From positions 1 to 6,683 of the forward strand of contig CAJMDR010000119.1 of assembly GCA_905212215.1 (NCBI GenBank): DNA of 6,683 nt, in the 5' to 3' direction. Below are positions 1-5,774 of the stretch, piece by piece. The position numbers and the translations under genes are program-made. The notes below the pieces were generated by a model, which was not told the DNA's origin, searched no databases, and saw only the letters and a list, made by a program, of their open reading frames with translations. The first letter of the stretch is position 1. Every line of letters starts with the position of its first letter. The DNA is from an uncultured Porphyromonadaceae bacterium (GTDB taxonomy: Bacteria > Bacteroidota > Bacteroidia > Bacteroidales > Muribaculaceae).

Positions 1-25
1 ATTACCCTCCGCAAACTCACTTCAG
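1..25 (-). promoter_or_regulatory. Possible ribosome site of a further downstream gene
   Basis: On the minus strand GGAGG (10-6) lies 15 nt after the stop of the 448-aa gene, next to the window edge. It suggests that the operon continues beyond position 1 with another gene starting just outside. Only weak support, since Bacteroidota rely little on this signal. Confidence 0.25.
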
Positions 26-1372
26 TTAACAATCGTTTTTAAACAACCTCTTATTCTCGGCTTCATCGGCATCCGCCTCTGCCTTCATCATGCTTTGGGC
101 TGATTTAGTTCCGGGATTTATATTCACCGATAGTTTTGCATTAGCATCAAGGAAGCCCGTGTATCCGCTAAGCCACGTATTGGGTGTAGTCACTTCCTGC
201 CAGAAACTGCGCCAAAAGCCATGGTCGCCTCCATTATTTACGTGTCTACGGTTCTCCAGTATCTGTATGCGCTTGTTGATTTCTTTCAGGGCATTTCTGT
301 ATTGCTGATATTCCGGGTCTTCAAGACGTGCCTGAGTTTGTCTCGAAGTCGTGGCACTCATAGCCCCCATCATCGGGTCACCGCTCGACAAAATCGAGGA
401 CAAGACAGAAGCATCATCAAGCCCTGAGTTGTTGTCAATATGGCTGAGACGCTCAGCAGCTCTTCTATTCAGCTCATCGCGTTCCTTATACGCAAGACGC
501 AACTCTCCCAACAGTCCCTGCTCATTATTATAAGCGGTATTCTGCTGGCTTTGCTCCATACGACTGCCGGTTTCTTTACCCTGTACGGTGGTATATTGCC
601 GCTCCCACTTACCATTCTTAGGATTGATTTTCACCTCGCCTAACCCTGCATCGGGACGGTTACCTTTCTTTATGGCATCCATCCCTTTAACTGCATTGTC
701 AGTCTGCTGACGCAACTGGGCATTGCCTGTCGCCACCTGTTGTTGCAAAGAGTTATGGAACTGCGCCGCCTGTTCAGCTGTCGGCCTGATTCCTTTCCCA
801 CTGTTACCTGCCGGCTTGGCTTTGTTGCGCATATTCACCGTCGTATAGAAGTAGCCATCCTTCGCAGAATGGTTGTGAGCTTCCGACAAATCCACATGAC
901 CGGTGAACGTGCGGCCATTGTCCCTGCTGTGCATATACACACGCAACGGCGCCCCCGGATGTTTCGCAACCCAGCCATAGAGACCGCCTGCCGCCTTCAC
1001 CTCCGTCTCCGGAATGAACATATCCTTGCCGCCCCTGCGCACCTTGAACGCACGATAAGTGCCTGCCGGATTCGGCGCTGCCAGATTCGGTGCTGGCTTA
1101 GCCTGCGGAGTTGGGGTTGCAGGTTTCGACTGCGGTGTCGGCTGCGTTGGCTTAGGCTGAGTCGCATGCATACCCATACGGCGTGCGAACTCCTCGTAAG
1201 TCGGACTGTCTACATAACCGTCCTCCTTCATGTTGTCGTAAAGAGCCTTGCGGTTCTTGTAACCCTGCGCCCCCGGAGCAAGGAAAAACGCCCGGAAGTG
1301 TTCTCTGCTGTTTTCTACCCATCCATCCTCTTTAAGATTATCGTATAATTCGTCTACCTTATCTCGTGCCAT
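26..1372 (-). CDS. 448-aa phage-type protein with N-terminal LYDN-KEDG repeats
   Basis: No function is assigned. Residues 9-21 and 44-56 form two copies of an LYDN(L/M)KEDG(W/Y)V module 35 residues apart. From memory, modules of this kind open long proteins in Bacteroidetes prophages. Residues 71-105 are a Pro/Gln/Thr/Lys linker, 106-185 look like a small compact beta-rich domain, and 200-380 are polar, Gln-rich and largely helical, with a likely coiled coil at 285-310 and 355-377. The ATG lies 2 nt after the stop of the 421-aa gene (TAA-TC-ATG), so translation is probably coupled. There is no signal peptide or clear membrane segment. Its place third in a row after an ejection-type protein suggests a virion or ejection component (inference). 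The C-terminus ends abruptly in KNDC, so it may be shorter than relatives. CDS is confident, role is not. Confidence 0.85.
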   Translation of the reverse strand: MARDKVDELYDNLKEDGWVENSREHFRAFFLAPGAQGYKNRKALYDNMKEDGYVDSPTYEEFARRMGMHATQPKPTQPTPQSKPATPTPQAKPAPNLAAPNPAGTYRAFKVRRGGKDMFIPETEVKAAGGLYGWVAKHPGAPLRVYMHSRDNGRTFTGHVDLSEAHNHSAKDGYFYTTVNMRNKAKPAGNSGKGIRPTAEQAAQFHNSLQQQVATGNAQLRQQTDNAVKGMDAIKKGNRPDAGLGEVKINPKNGKWERQYTTVQGKETGSRMEQSQQNTAYNNEQGLLGELRLAYKERDELNRRAAERLSHIDNNSGLDDASVLSSILSSGDPMMGAMSATTSRQTQARLEDPEYQQYRNALKEINKRIQILENRRHVNNGGDHGFWRSFWQEVTTPNTWLSGYTGFLDANAKLSVNINPGTKSAQSMMKAEADADEAENKRLFKNDC

Positions 1373-1374
1373 GA

Positions 1375-2640
1375 TTATAACCCTAACTTGTTCTTCTTTT
1401 TCTTCGGTATGTTGGTCTTAGTGGTGCGTGTCGTTGTGCTTTTGCCGCCAACACCCGTAGTGGAGGTAAAGGTAGTGGTCGATGAAATCAAATTCCAACC
1501 TCTACCACCCGCAACATTATTGGCATGGGCCCCATTCTTTGCTGCGAAGGTGTGAACCTGACCCTGGTCGTCAGTCGCATACCATGTAGTGCTACTGCCA
1601 CCTTTGCCGCCGCTTTTGCCGCCGCCACCTTTATGACCGCCTCCGCCGCCACCACTACGACCGGTACCAGCTCTGTTATTCTTACCGATGATGGACCGTT
1701 GCAGGTCACCAGCATATTTCGCTTTTATTCGCGCTTCTTCAGCTTTAGCCTCCTGTAAGCTTATCTCACCCTCCATCTTCTTCATGCGCAACTCCGCCAT
1801 TGCAGTATCGCGGTCTGCTTTCGCCTGTGCCCGCAGCTCAGCGGCCTCGCGGTATTCATCCTCCTTGGCCTCACGCTCCAGACCATGCTCAAGTTGCCAT
1901 ATCTGCAAACCTTGATTTCTGTCCGCATCACGTAACCGGGCTATGTTCATCGCATAGTTGAAATAAGCATCATCCTGCGCCTGACGCTCCGCCTTATCCT
2001 TGTCGAAACGAGCCTGTGCCCGTGACGACATATTCGCATTAGGAGTCGTCATATCCGGCGCATAGTTATGTGTGGCTATAAGATTCGCTATCGACCTCAC
2101 CGCATCCGAAATACCACTGACGATTCCTTCCGCCTTCTGACGTTTCCTGAGCTTCCTCAGCTCCTCTTCCGTCAGAGGACGGTTCTCCTCCAGCTTCCCC
2201 TCCAGATACTCTATGACATCATCATAGCTGCTACCTTTGAACTCGTCAGGAATAGTCAACGACCCACGCTCATCATCCTCCTCGTCAGTATCGGACGATT
2301 CCTGCGGCATGTCATATAGCTGCCTCTCATCTTCCTGCTGCGTAGCAGGCTGCGCCGCACCTGACTTCTCCGTACCGGACACAGGGAAACTGCCCGAGAC
2401 AGGAGTCTGAGGCTGCATATTCTTTACAGGAGCACCCGCCACTTCCGAAGCAAAACCCGGAGGTATCACAGCAGTCTGAACCGGGCGTCCCGTCATCTTC
2501 TTTGTCCCGGGAGCCGGAGTGCCGGAAGCAGATCCGGGAGGTGTATATGGAGCGCCCTGCAGTCCGTCATCTATCGCCGGAGCAATGCTTCCTGCCGGTA
2601 TTATGCTCTTTGGGTGACCCTCGTCAGTAGTGAAATTCAT
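1375..2640 (-). CDS. 421-aa coiled-coil protein with Gly-rich linker and basic tail, probable phage structural protein
   Basis: Residues 1-105 are Pro/Gly/Thr/Ala-rich and probably disordered. An acidic patch (DTDEEDDE) follows near 117-124. Residues 137-318 are strongly helical and charged, with a likely coiled coil from about 250 to 312; a block at 165-197 (RKRQKAEG... to ...NYAPDM) looks like the conserved core and resembles hypothetical proteins I recall from Bacteroides prophages. Residues 325-350 are a Gly/Ser/Lys linker, then a short domain (353-385), a Thr/Ser run and a very basic end (IPKKKKNKLGL). The upstream purine run AAGAAGGGG 5 nt before the ATG is a plausible ribosome site. 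It sits 56 nt after the 165-aa gene and 2 nt before the 448-aa gene, so one transcript is likely. A role as virion or DNA-ejection protein is inferred from context; the basic tail could bind DNA. Confidence 0.87.
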   Translation of the reverse strand: MNFTTDEGHPKSIIPAGSIAPAIDDGLQGAPYTPPGSASGTPAPGTKKMTGRPVQTAVIPPGFASEVAGAPVKNMQPQTPVSGSFPVSGTEKSGAAQPATQQEDERQLYDMPQESSDTDEEDDERGSLTIPDEFKGSSYDDVIEYLEGKLEENRPLTEEELRKLRKRQKAEGIVSGISDAVRSIANLIATHNYAPDMTTPNANMSSRAQARFDKDKAERQAQDDAYFNYAMNIARLRDADRNQGLQIWQLEHGLEREAKEDEYREAAELRAQAKADRDTAMAELRMKKMEGEISLQEAKAEEARIKAKYAGDLQRSIIGKNNRAGTGRSGGGGGGHKGGGGKSGGKGGSSTTWYATDDQGQVHTFAAKNGAHANNVAGGRGWNLISSTTTFTSTTGVGGKSTTTRTTKTNIPKKKKNKLGL

Positions 2641-2696
2641 GAATCCCCTTCTTTACATTGTCAAAATCACAAAACCCTCATTAATCCATGGAGCCA

Positions 2697-3194
2697 TCAA
2701 AACAGACCCGCCATATCGACACCAGCCTGAGCAGCTCCCATGGCCGCCTGACGCACATTCTGAGCCTTGCCCATCTCCAGATTGTTCAGCTTGTCATTCA
2801 ACTCAGCCTTGGTGTTCATGTACTGCGCCTCTACCTGGTCCTTGCGGCGTTCACCGTTCATGGCAATCTGTGACGTAGCATCTGCCAAAGCCTGGTTGTT
2901 GGCAGCCTTGGCAGCCGCCACGCTCTCCTCAGTGCCGCCCATCACCGCCTGAGTGCCTGCCGCCGCCTGGTTGCGCTGCCGTATGTTCTCGTTGGTCATG
3001 GTAAGGATGCGCTGCGCGTCTGCCCGCTGCGTAGCGTCCTCATTATAGCGGCGGTCATACCAACTCTGGTTCTCCCGCATCTGTCCCTCAAGATTCCTCT
3101 TGACCTTCTTCATCGCCTTGGAAGCACTGATACCGCCGAAAATAGTCCCGCCGATACCCAACGCTCCTCCTATGGCACTGCCCAGTATGCCCAT
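2697..3194 (-). CDS. 165-aa glycine-rich, coiled-coil protein resembling phage internal virion/ejection proteins
   Basis: Residues 2-26 are a hydrophobic Gly/Ala stretch with GxxxG-type spacing (GSAIGGALGIGGTIFGG), followed by a basic patch (KAMKKVKRN, 27-34) and a long Ala/Gln/Asn-rich helical region to residue 150. This plan, a short membrane-active N-terminus plus amphipathic helices in about 165-200 aa, matches podovirus internal virion proteins (T7 gp14 type) and, as an analogue, microvirus pilot proteins. That is a similarity of architecture, not proven homology. The frame stays open upstream to 3365, but the ATG at 3194 is preferred: longer versions would overlap the divergent plus-strand gene, and a promoter-like TAACTTTG lies 33 nt before this ATG. 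It is first of three same-strand genes. No Shine-Dalgarno is visible, which is usual in Bacteroidota. Confidence 0.85.
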   Translation of the reverse strand: MGILGSAIGGALGIGGTIFGGISASKAMKKVKRNLEGQMRENQSWYDRRYNEDATQRADAQRILTMTNENIRQRNQAAAGTQAVMGGTEESVAAAKAANNQALADATSQIAMNGERRKDQVEAQYMNTKAELNDKLNNLEMGKAQNVRQAAMGAAQAGVDMAGLF

Positions 3195-3218
3195 TGCTTC
3201 TGCTTTTAAAAAGTTATA

Positions 3219-3249
3219 TTCGTGCAGCAAAGTTAAGGCCTTACCTTTG
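3219..3249 (+). promoter_or_regulatory. Candidate promoter of the 133-aa gene
   Basis: TACCTTTG (3242-3249) matches the Bacteroides -7 consensus TAnnTTTG, with TTCG (3219-3222, three of four bases of TTTG) 19 bp upstream. The ATG is 27 nt downstream. It overlaps the opposing promoter, the two -7 boxes being 6 bp apart, so simultaneous firing in both directions is probably hindered. Confidence 0.5.
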
Positions 3250-3257
3250 CACCCAAC
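3228..3257 (-). promoter_or_regulatory. Candidate promoter of the virion-protein operon
   Basis: On the minus strand TAACTTTG (3235-3228) matches the Bacteroides -7 consensus TAnnTTTG. A weak -33 match, GTTG (3257-3254), lies 18 bp upstream. The ATG of the 165-aa gene is 33 nt past the -7 box, a reasonable leader length. The -33 element is poor, so this rests mainly on the -7 box and its position. Confidence 0.5.
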
Positions 3258-3276
3258 CTTTAACTTTTTAGTCACC

Positions 3277-3678
3277 ATGGCACAAGGACGAAAAACAGGA
3301 GGCAGACAGAAAGGAACACCCAACAGACCCAGCCCGCTCAAAGAACAGCTCAGAGAACATTCCACAGCCTACTTTGAGCCTAAACCTCAGACAAATACAG
3401 ACGGAACGCCCCGCACCCTGGAGTTCCGCGACAAGGAAGGAAAGGTATACAGTAAAATAGTATTGGCCGACGCCGACGGCAACCCGCTTGTCATTTCCGA
3501 TTTCGACATCGACATGATGATGATGGAACCCAGAGACCGCGCTTTCATACAGGAGAAGTTGCTGCGCTACCACACACCACAGATGCAATCCGTCTCCGCC
3601 GAGGTATCGCTGTCGGGAAACATCACCACAACCATAGAAGAACGACTCAGGAAACTCGCCGCCGACAACAACAGCTGA
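3277..3678 (+). CDS. 133-aa small basic phage protein, terminase-small-subunit-like or DNA-binding
   Basis: The N-terminus (residues 4-17) carries GRKTGGRQKGTPNR, a Gly/Lys/Arg signature common at the start of small phage proteins often annotated as terminase small subunit or DNA-binding protein. Residues 35-75 are a polar insert (TDGTPRTLEF... to ...DADGNPLV). Residues 83-112 (EPRDRAFIQEKLLRYHTPQMQ) match the C-terminal helix pattern I recall in those proteins, in which a leading Arg is followed by LL-Y--P-MQ. The frame is open from 3100 but the ATG at 3277 is chosen because the family signature starts there and the promoter lies just upstream. The gene faces away from the virion operon and towards the integrase, beside the 21-bp repeat array, which could be its binding site. 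No large terminase is seen beside it, so the terminase reading is tentative. Confidence 0.88.
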   Translation: MAQGRKTGGRQKGTPNRPSPLKEQLREHSTAYFEPKPQTNTDGTPRTLEFRDKEGKVYSKIVLADADGNPLVISDFDIDMMMMEPRDRAFIQEKLLRYHTPQMQSVSAEVSLSGNITTTIEERLRKLAADNNS

Positions 3679-3701
3679 CCCTCATAAACCACATGAGCCG
3701 C

Positions 3702-3710
3702 TTATCCACA
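3702..3710 (+). promoter_or_regulatory. DnaA-box consensus
   Basis: TTATCCACA matches the classical high-affinity DnaA box exactly. I found no second exact copy on either strand. By chance an exact match on either strand in a 570-bp gap is expected about 0.004 times. It lies 86 bp before the 21-bp repeat array, the arrangement seen in iteron-type origins. Binding is not shown. Confidence 0.45.
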
Positions 3711-3796
3711 TAGCCGTTCCCCGTCTATTTTTTTCTATTTTTAGACCACATCAGGCATATCCATAGCCTTTGCTCACAGGCTCATTTTCTCATAAC

Positions 3797-3951
3797 TTCC
3801 GAAGTAATCCCGATTAATTCCGAAGTTATTGCCATTCTTTCCGAATTAATCCCTATTTCTTCCGAAGGAATCCCGATTCTTTCCGAAGGAATCGCCATTC
3901 TTTCGGAAGGAATCGCCATTCCTTCCGAATTAATCCCGATTCTTTCCGAAT
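3797..3951. repeat. Seven and a third tandem 21-bp repeats (iteron-like)
   Basis: Units start at 3797, 3818, 3839, 3860, 3881, 3902 and 3923, each exactly 21 bp, and a partial copy (TTCCGAAT) starts at 3944. Each begins TTC(C/G)GAA; the next part is GGAATC, TTAATC or a GT variant, followed by CCCGATT or GCCATT types. There are no spacers, so it is not CRISPR. The period equals two helical turns, putting all copies on one DNA face. Read as protein, both strands give heptads with Ser-Glu followed by alternating hydrophobics, which reflects partial palindromy of the unit rather than evidence for a gene. Confidence 0.9.
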
Positions 3952-4049
3952 AAAAAGAAAGAAAACAAAACAAAAAAAACAAAGAAAAGAAAGCTTCCCC
4001 CCACACCCCCTATAAAGAAAAGAAAATAAAAAAAGAAAAGAAAAGAAAG

Positions 4050-4093
4050 AAAAACTCGCCGTCGCGTTGTTGACGCGTACGCGCGTACGCGAG
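4050..4093 (-). terminator. Possible second terminator downstream of the integrase
   Basis: On the minus strand, CTCGC (4093-4089) and GCGAG (4059-4055) can pair around an inner CGCGT/ACGCG stem with loop CAACA, and are followed by TTTTTC and a long T/C tract. The stem has an uneven internal loop, so folding is less certain than for the hairpin at 4166-4190. It overlaps the 18-bp palindrome. Confidence 0.35.
4074..4091. repeat. Perfect 18-bp CpG-rich palindrome
   Basis: CGCGTACGCGCGTACGCG reads identically on both strands and is itself made of overlapping CGCGTACGCG units. It is a G+C island inside very A-rich DNA. It could serve as a protein-binding or cleavage site, a cruciform, or simply a stable terminator stem. 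Confidence 0.85.
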
Positions 4094-4154
4094 GGGAATT
4101 TTTGGGCTTCGTCCCTTTTAGCTCAGAGAAAAGAGAAAGAAAAAAAGTTGCGCG

Positions 4155-4190
4155 AAAAAAAGAAAGAGCCGCGCCACCACGGCGTGACTC
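4155..4190 (-). terminator. Intrinsic terminator of the integrase gene
   Basis: Read on the minus strand, GAGTCACGCC (4190-4181) pairs with GGCGCGGCTC (4175-4166) across a 5-nt loop, with one mismatch and one G-U pair. The T-rich run TTTCTTTTTTT (4165-4155) follows directly. It lies 57 bp past the integrase stop codon, with no gene between. Confidence 0.7.
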
Positions 4191-4201
4191 AAAAGATAAA
4201 G

Positions 4202-4231
4202 TTCGAGAGAAGAGGGGACGGATTACCTTTG
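4202..4231 (+). promoter_or_regulatory. Weak candidate promoter antisense to the integrase 3' end
   Basis: TTACCTTTGC (4223-4232) is identical to the 10-mer at the plus-strand promoter 3241-3250. TTCG lies 18 bp upstream, nearly the same spacing as there. Downstream there is no plus-strand gene, only an 11-codon ORF (from 4258) and the antisense of the integrase. A transcript from here would be antisense to the end of the integrase mRNA. It may be fortuitous. Confidence 0.25.
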
Positions 4232-4247
4232 CCCGCGAAAACAAAAC

Positions 4248-5750
4248 TCAAACAGTCATGGACTGCAATCTCTTCCCCTTCTGGTGCTCATAGACATGCA
4301 CCTTCCCGTTGTCGCAGTTCACAATCTTGACAGTCACATCATCTGCGGGCACACCATCGGGCAATCGCCCTTTAGCTTCACCGATTACCTCCCCGATACT
4401 TCCGCACCCTATGTCCTGATAGTTCAGCAGACATTTCCCCTGATGAAAAACAGCCACACGAAACAGAGTCGCGGTAGTAAGACCGATGTCAACCTTTTCC
4501 GTTTCCTTTTCCTCCTCCTTGACCTGGTTTTTCTCTGAGGTCTGAGAAAAGATAAAATCAACAACTTTCTCATTCAGCTTCCAGGCCGGAGTGAAGTCAG
4601 GCTTGATATAACCTCTCGTCACACTGTCCTGCTGTATGTGGTTCATCGCGAATCCCACCTCACTCAGCGACGCCCCGCAATCATTCTTCGCAATCGTCGC
4701 CCAGGTATGACGGAACGTGTAAAACGTCAGATAATCATCCTCGTTCATTTCCATCATCTTGCAGACGCTCCTTATCCCGTCATCGACATAAGTGACAAAA
4801 CTCTGAGCCGACGAATAAGTGCTGCCGAACGAAAGCAGCCGTTCATCATCCTTCCCGGACTTATATTTCTCAATCAATTCCTGAGCCTGCCGAGTCACAC
4901 GCATCTCGATGTAGGCTCCGTCCTTGCGCCGCGATGAAGTCTTCGACCTGCAATAACACAGCACGCCATCCTTCAGGTCACTCTTCCGCAGCTTGTATAA
5001 GTCAACCGTGTTTATCGCCGCCAGACAGAACGACAACATCGCAACATCCTTGCCAATCTGAGCTTTTTTCGCCCCCTTGCTCTTCAGTGGGACCTCAAAC
5101 GCAAAGAAGCGGCGACACAAGTCAGCCGGAATTGCCCTTTTGCGTGGAACCGCAGAGGCAGGAATTTCAATGCGGTTCCACGGATTGTAAGTGATAGGAG
5201 CGATTACAGACCCCGGGTCCTGCGATGCCAGCACCGCCTCCTTGAAAATCAGCCTTATGCAGGTTGGGTAGAGTGTCCTCGCACGTCTCGTCGTGCTCAG
5301 ATGATTAATCCAGGCAACGATATTCTCCCGCGTAAGCATTTCAAAACCTATATCCTTCGTATACAGATATTTTTCCAACGAATTCATGGCAGCATGATAA
5401 ATCTTAGCATTGTTCACGCTCCCTACCAGCTCCATCTTGTCGATGAACGATTTCGCGAAAGCAGAGAACGAACACTTATCATGCCCCGCAGTCAGGAACC
5501 GTTTAATCTGCAGCGAATCCCAGTTCTCTATATCACGACGGTTAAGCCGTGCCGCATAGCGCTCTATCAGCTCCATGCAGCGCTTGAGGACATAGCTGTC
5601 CCTTACCTCGCCATCTTTGGTCACGCCTTCTGCGTTGACCACATAATCGGTCTTTATGTACGATGGCTTCCTATTGTGCACCAGCAGCAGATACACCGGC
5701 CACAGACCATCTTTCCTGCGTTTCCTCACGCAAATCTTAAACGATGCCAT
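4248..5750 (-). CDS. int: Tyrosine recombinase (integrase), 500 aa, with C-terminal extension
   Basis: It would catalyse site-specific integration and excision of the element. Residues 1-85 are an arm-binding-type N-terminus, about 92-175 a SAM-like core-binding domain, and 205-395 the catalytic domain. Visible catalytic positions are Lys270 in RSKT, Arg347 in YTFRHTWAT, His371 in MNH and the nucleophile Tyr381 in RGYIKP. Arg I is replaced by Asn247 (AAINTVDLYKL), as in Bacteroidetes integrases with an NTVDLY core; IntDOT likewise lacks it, having Ser. The usual His of HxxR is Tyr344. After Tyr381 come about 119 residues: a charged linker (KEEEKETEK, 411-419) and a small alpha/beta-looking domain (425-490) of unknown role, unusual for the family. 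The start is supported by AAGGAG 7 nt before the ATG. Confidence 0.95.
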   Translation of the reverse strand: MASFKICVRKRRKDGLWPVYLLLVHNRKPSYIKTDYVVNAEGVTKDGEVRDSYVLKRCMELIERYAARLNRRDIENWDSLQIKRFLTAGHDKCSFSAFAKSFIDKMELVGSVNNAKIYHAAMNSLEKYLYTKDIGFEMLTRENIVAWINHLSTTRRARTLYPTCIRLIFKEAVLASQDPGSVIAPITYNPWNRIEIPASAVPRKRAIPADLCRRFFAFEVPLKSKGAKKAQIGKDVAMLSFCLAAINTVDLYKLRKSDLKDGVLCYCRSKTSSRRKDGAYIEMRVTRQAQELIEKYKSGKDDERLLSFGSTYSSAQSFVTYVDDGIRSVCKMMEMNEDDYLTFYTFRHTWATIAKNDCGASLSEVGFAMNHIQQDSVTRGYIKPDFTPAWKLNEKVVDFIFSQTSEKNQVKEEEKETEKVDIGLTTATLFRVAVFHQGKCLLNYQDIGCGSIGEVIGEAKGRLPDGVPADDVTVKIVNCDNGKVHVYEHQKGKRLQSMTV

Positions 5751-5757
5751 AAACAGT

Positions 5758-5771
5758 CTCCTTCAAAGTTA
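5758..5771 (-). promoter_or_regulatory. Integrase ribosome binding site and overlapping -7-like box
   Basis: On the minus strand AAGGAG (5763-5758) is followed by ACTGTTT and the integrase ATG, a proper Shine-Dalgarno spacing and the clearest one in the window. TAACTTTG (5771-5764) immediately upstream fits TAnnTTTG, but no good -33 box is seen, and the leader would be only about 10 nt. The ribosome site is more secure than the promoter. Confidence 0.45.
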
Positions 5772-5774
5772 AAA

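Larger units (their letters stand above)
3206..3271. promoter_or_regulatory. Nested dyad-symmetric operator region between divergent genes
   Basis: The intergenic DNA is an imperfect inverted repeat centred between 3238 and 3239, with 23 of 33 positions matching between arms. The inner part (3227-3250) is GCAAAGTTAAGG joined to CCTTACCTTTGC, with one mismatched pair. Perfect 10-bp outer arms TAAAAAGTTA (3207-3216) and TAACTTTTTA (3261-3270) share the same centre. Both candidate -7 boxes lie inside the inner palindrome. A dimeric regulator bound here could silence or balance both directions; which protein does so is unknown, and the adjacent 133-aa basic protein is one candidate. Confidence 0.6.
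3679..4247. other. Gene-free, highly structured region; possible replication, packaging or partition locus
   Basis: This 569-bp stretch between convergent genes has no convincing coding sequence. In order it holds a CTCAT/ATGAG hairpin (3681-3697), a DnaA-box consensus, a T-rich stretch flanked by GTCTA/TAGAC (3723-3746), the 21-bp tandem repeats, an A/G-rich tract with almost no T on the plus strand (3951-4054, interrupted by a C-rich patch near 3995-4010), an 18-bp CpG palindrome and two minus-strand terminator-like hairpins. Origin-like architecture is the leading idea. A terminase-recognition (pac) or centromere-like site is a fair alternative. Confidence 0.5.

Noticed and set aside
740..1348. 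Plus-strand 202-aa frame
   Set aside because: It is the antisense of the 448-aa gene, Arg/Cys-rich with no recognisable domain or promoter.
3100..3276. Longer N-terminus for the 133-aa gene
   Set aside because: It would run antisense through the start of the 165-aa gene and its promoter, and the family signature begins at 3277.
3268..3588. Minus-strand 106-aa frame antisense to the 133-aa gene
   Set aside because: The plus-strand frame carries a clear phage-family signature and promoter; the antisense frame has neither.
3797..3951. CRISPR array
   Set aside because: Units are 21 bp, contiguous and without spacers, and no cas genes are present.
3782..4006. Minus-strand 74-aa frame with SERxxIP-type heptads
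   Set aside because: The heptads come from 21-bp repeats (a multiple of three), and the plus strand reads similar Ser-Glu heptads. The N-terminus is Phe/Leu from the A/G tract. No start signal is visible.
4104..4115. GGGCTTCGTCCC hairpin with following T run as a plus-strand terminator
   Set aside because: Only three G-C pairs form and the T run is short; it is also more than 400 bp beyond the plus-strand gene.
3930..4244. Minus-strand 104-aa frame
   Set aside because: Mostly Phe/Leu/Ser runs from the pyrimidine-rich strand, and it crosses both terminator-like hairpins.
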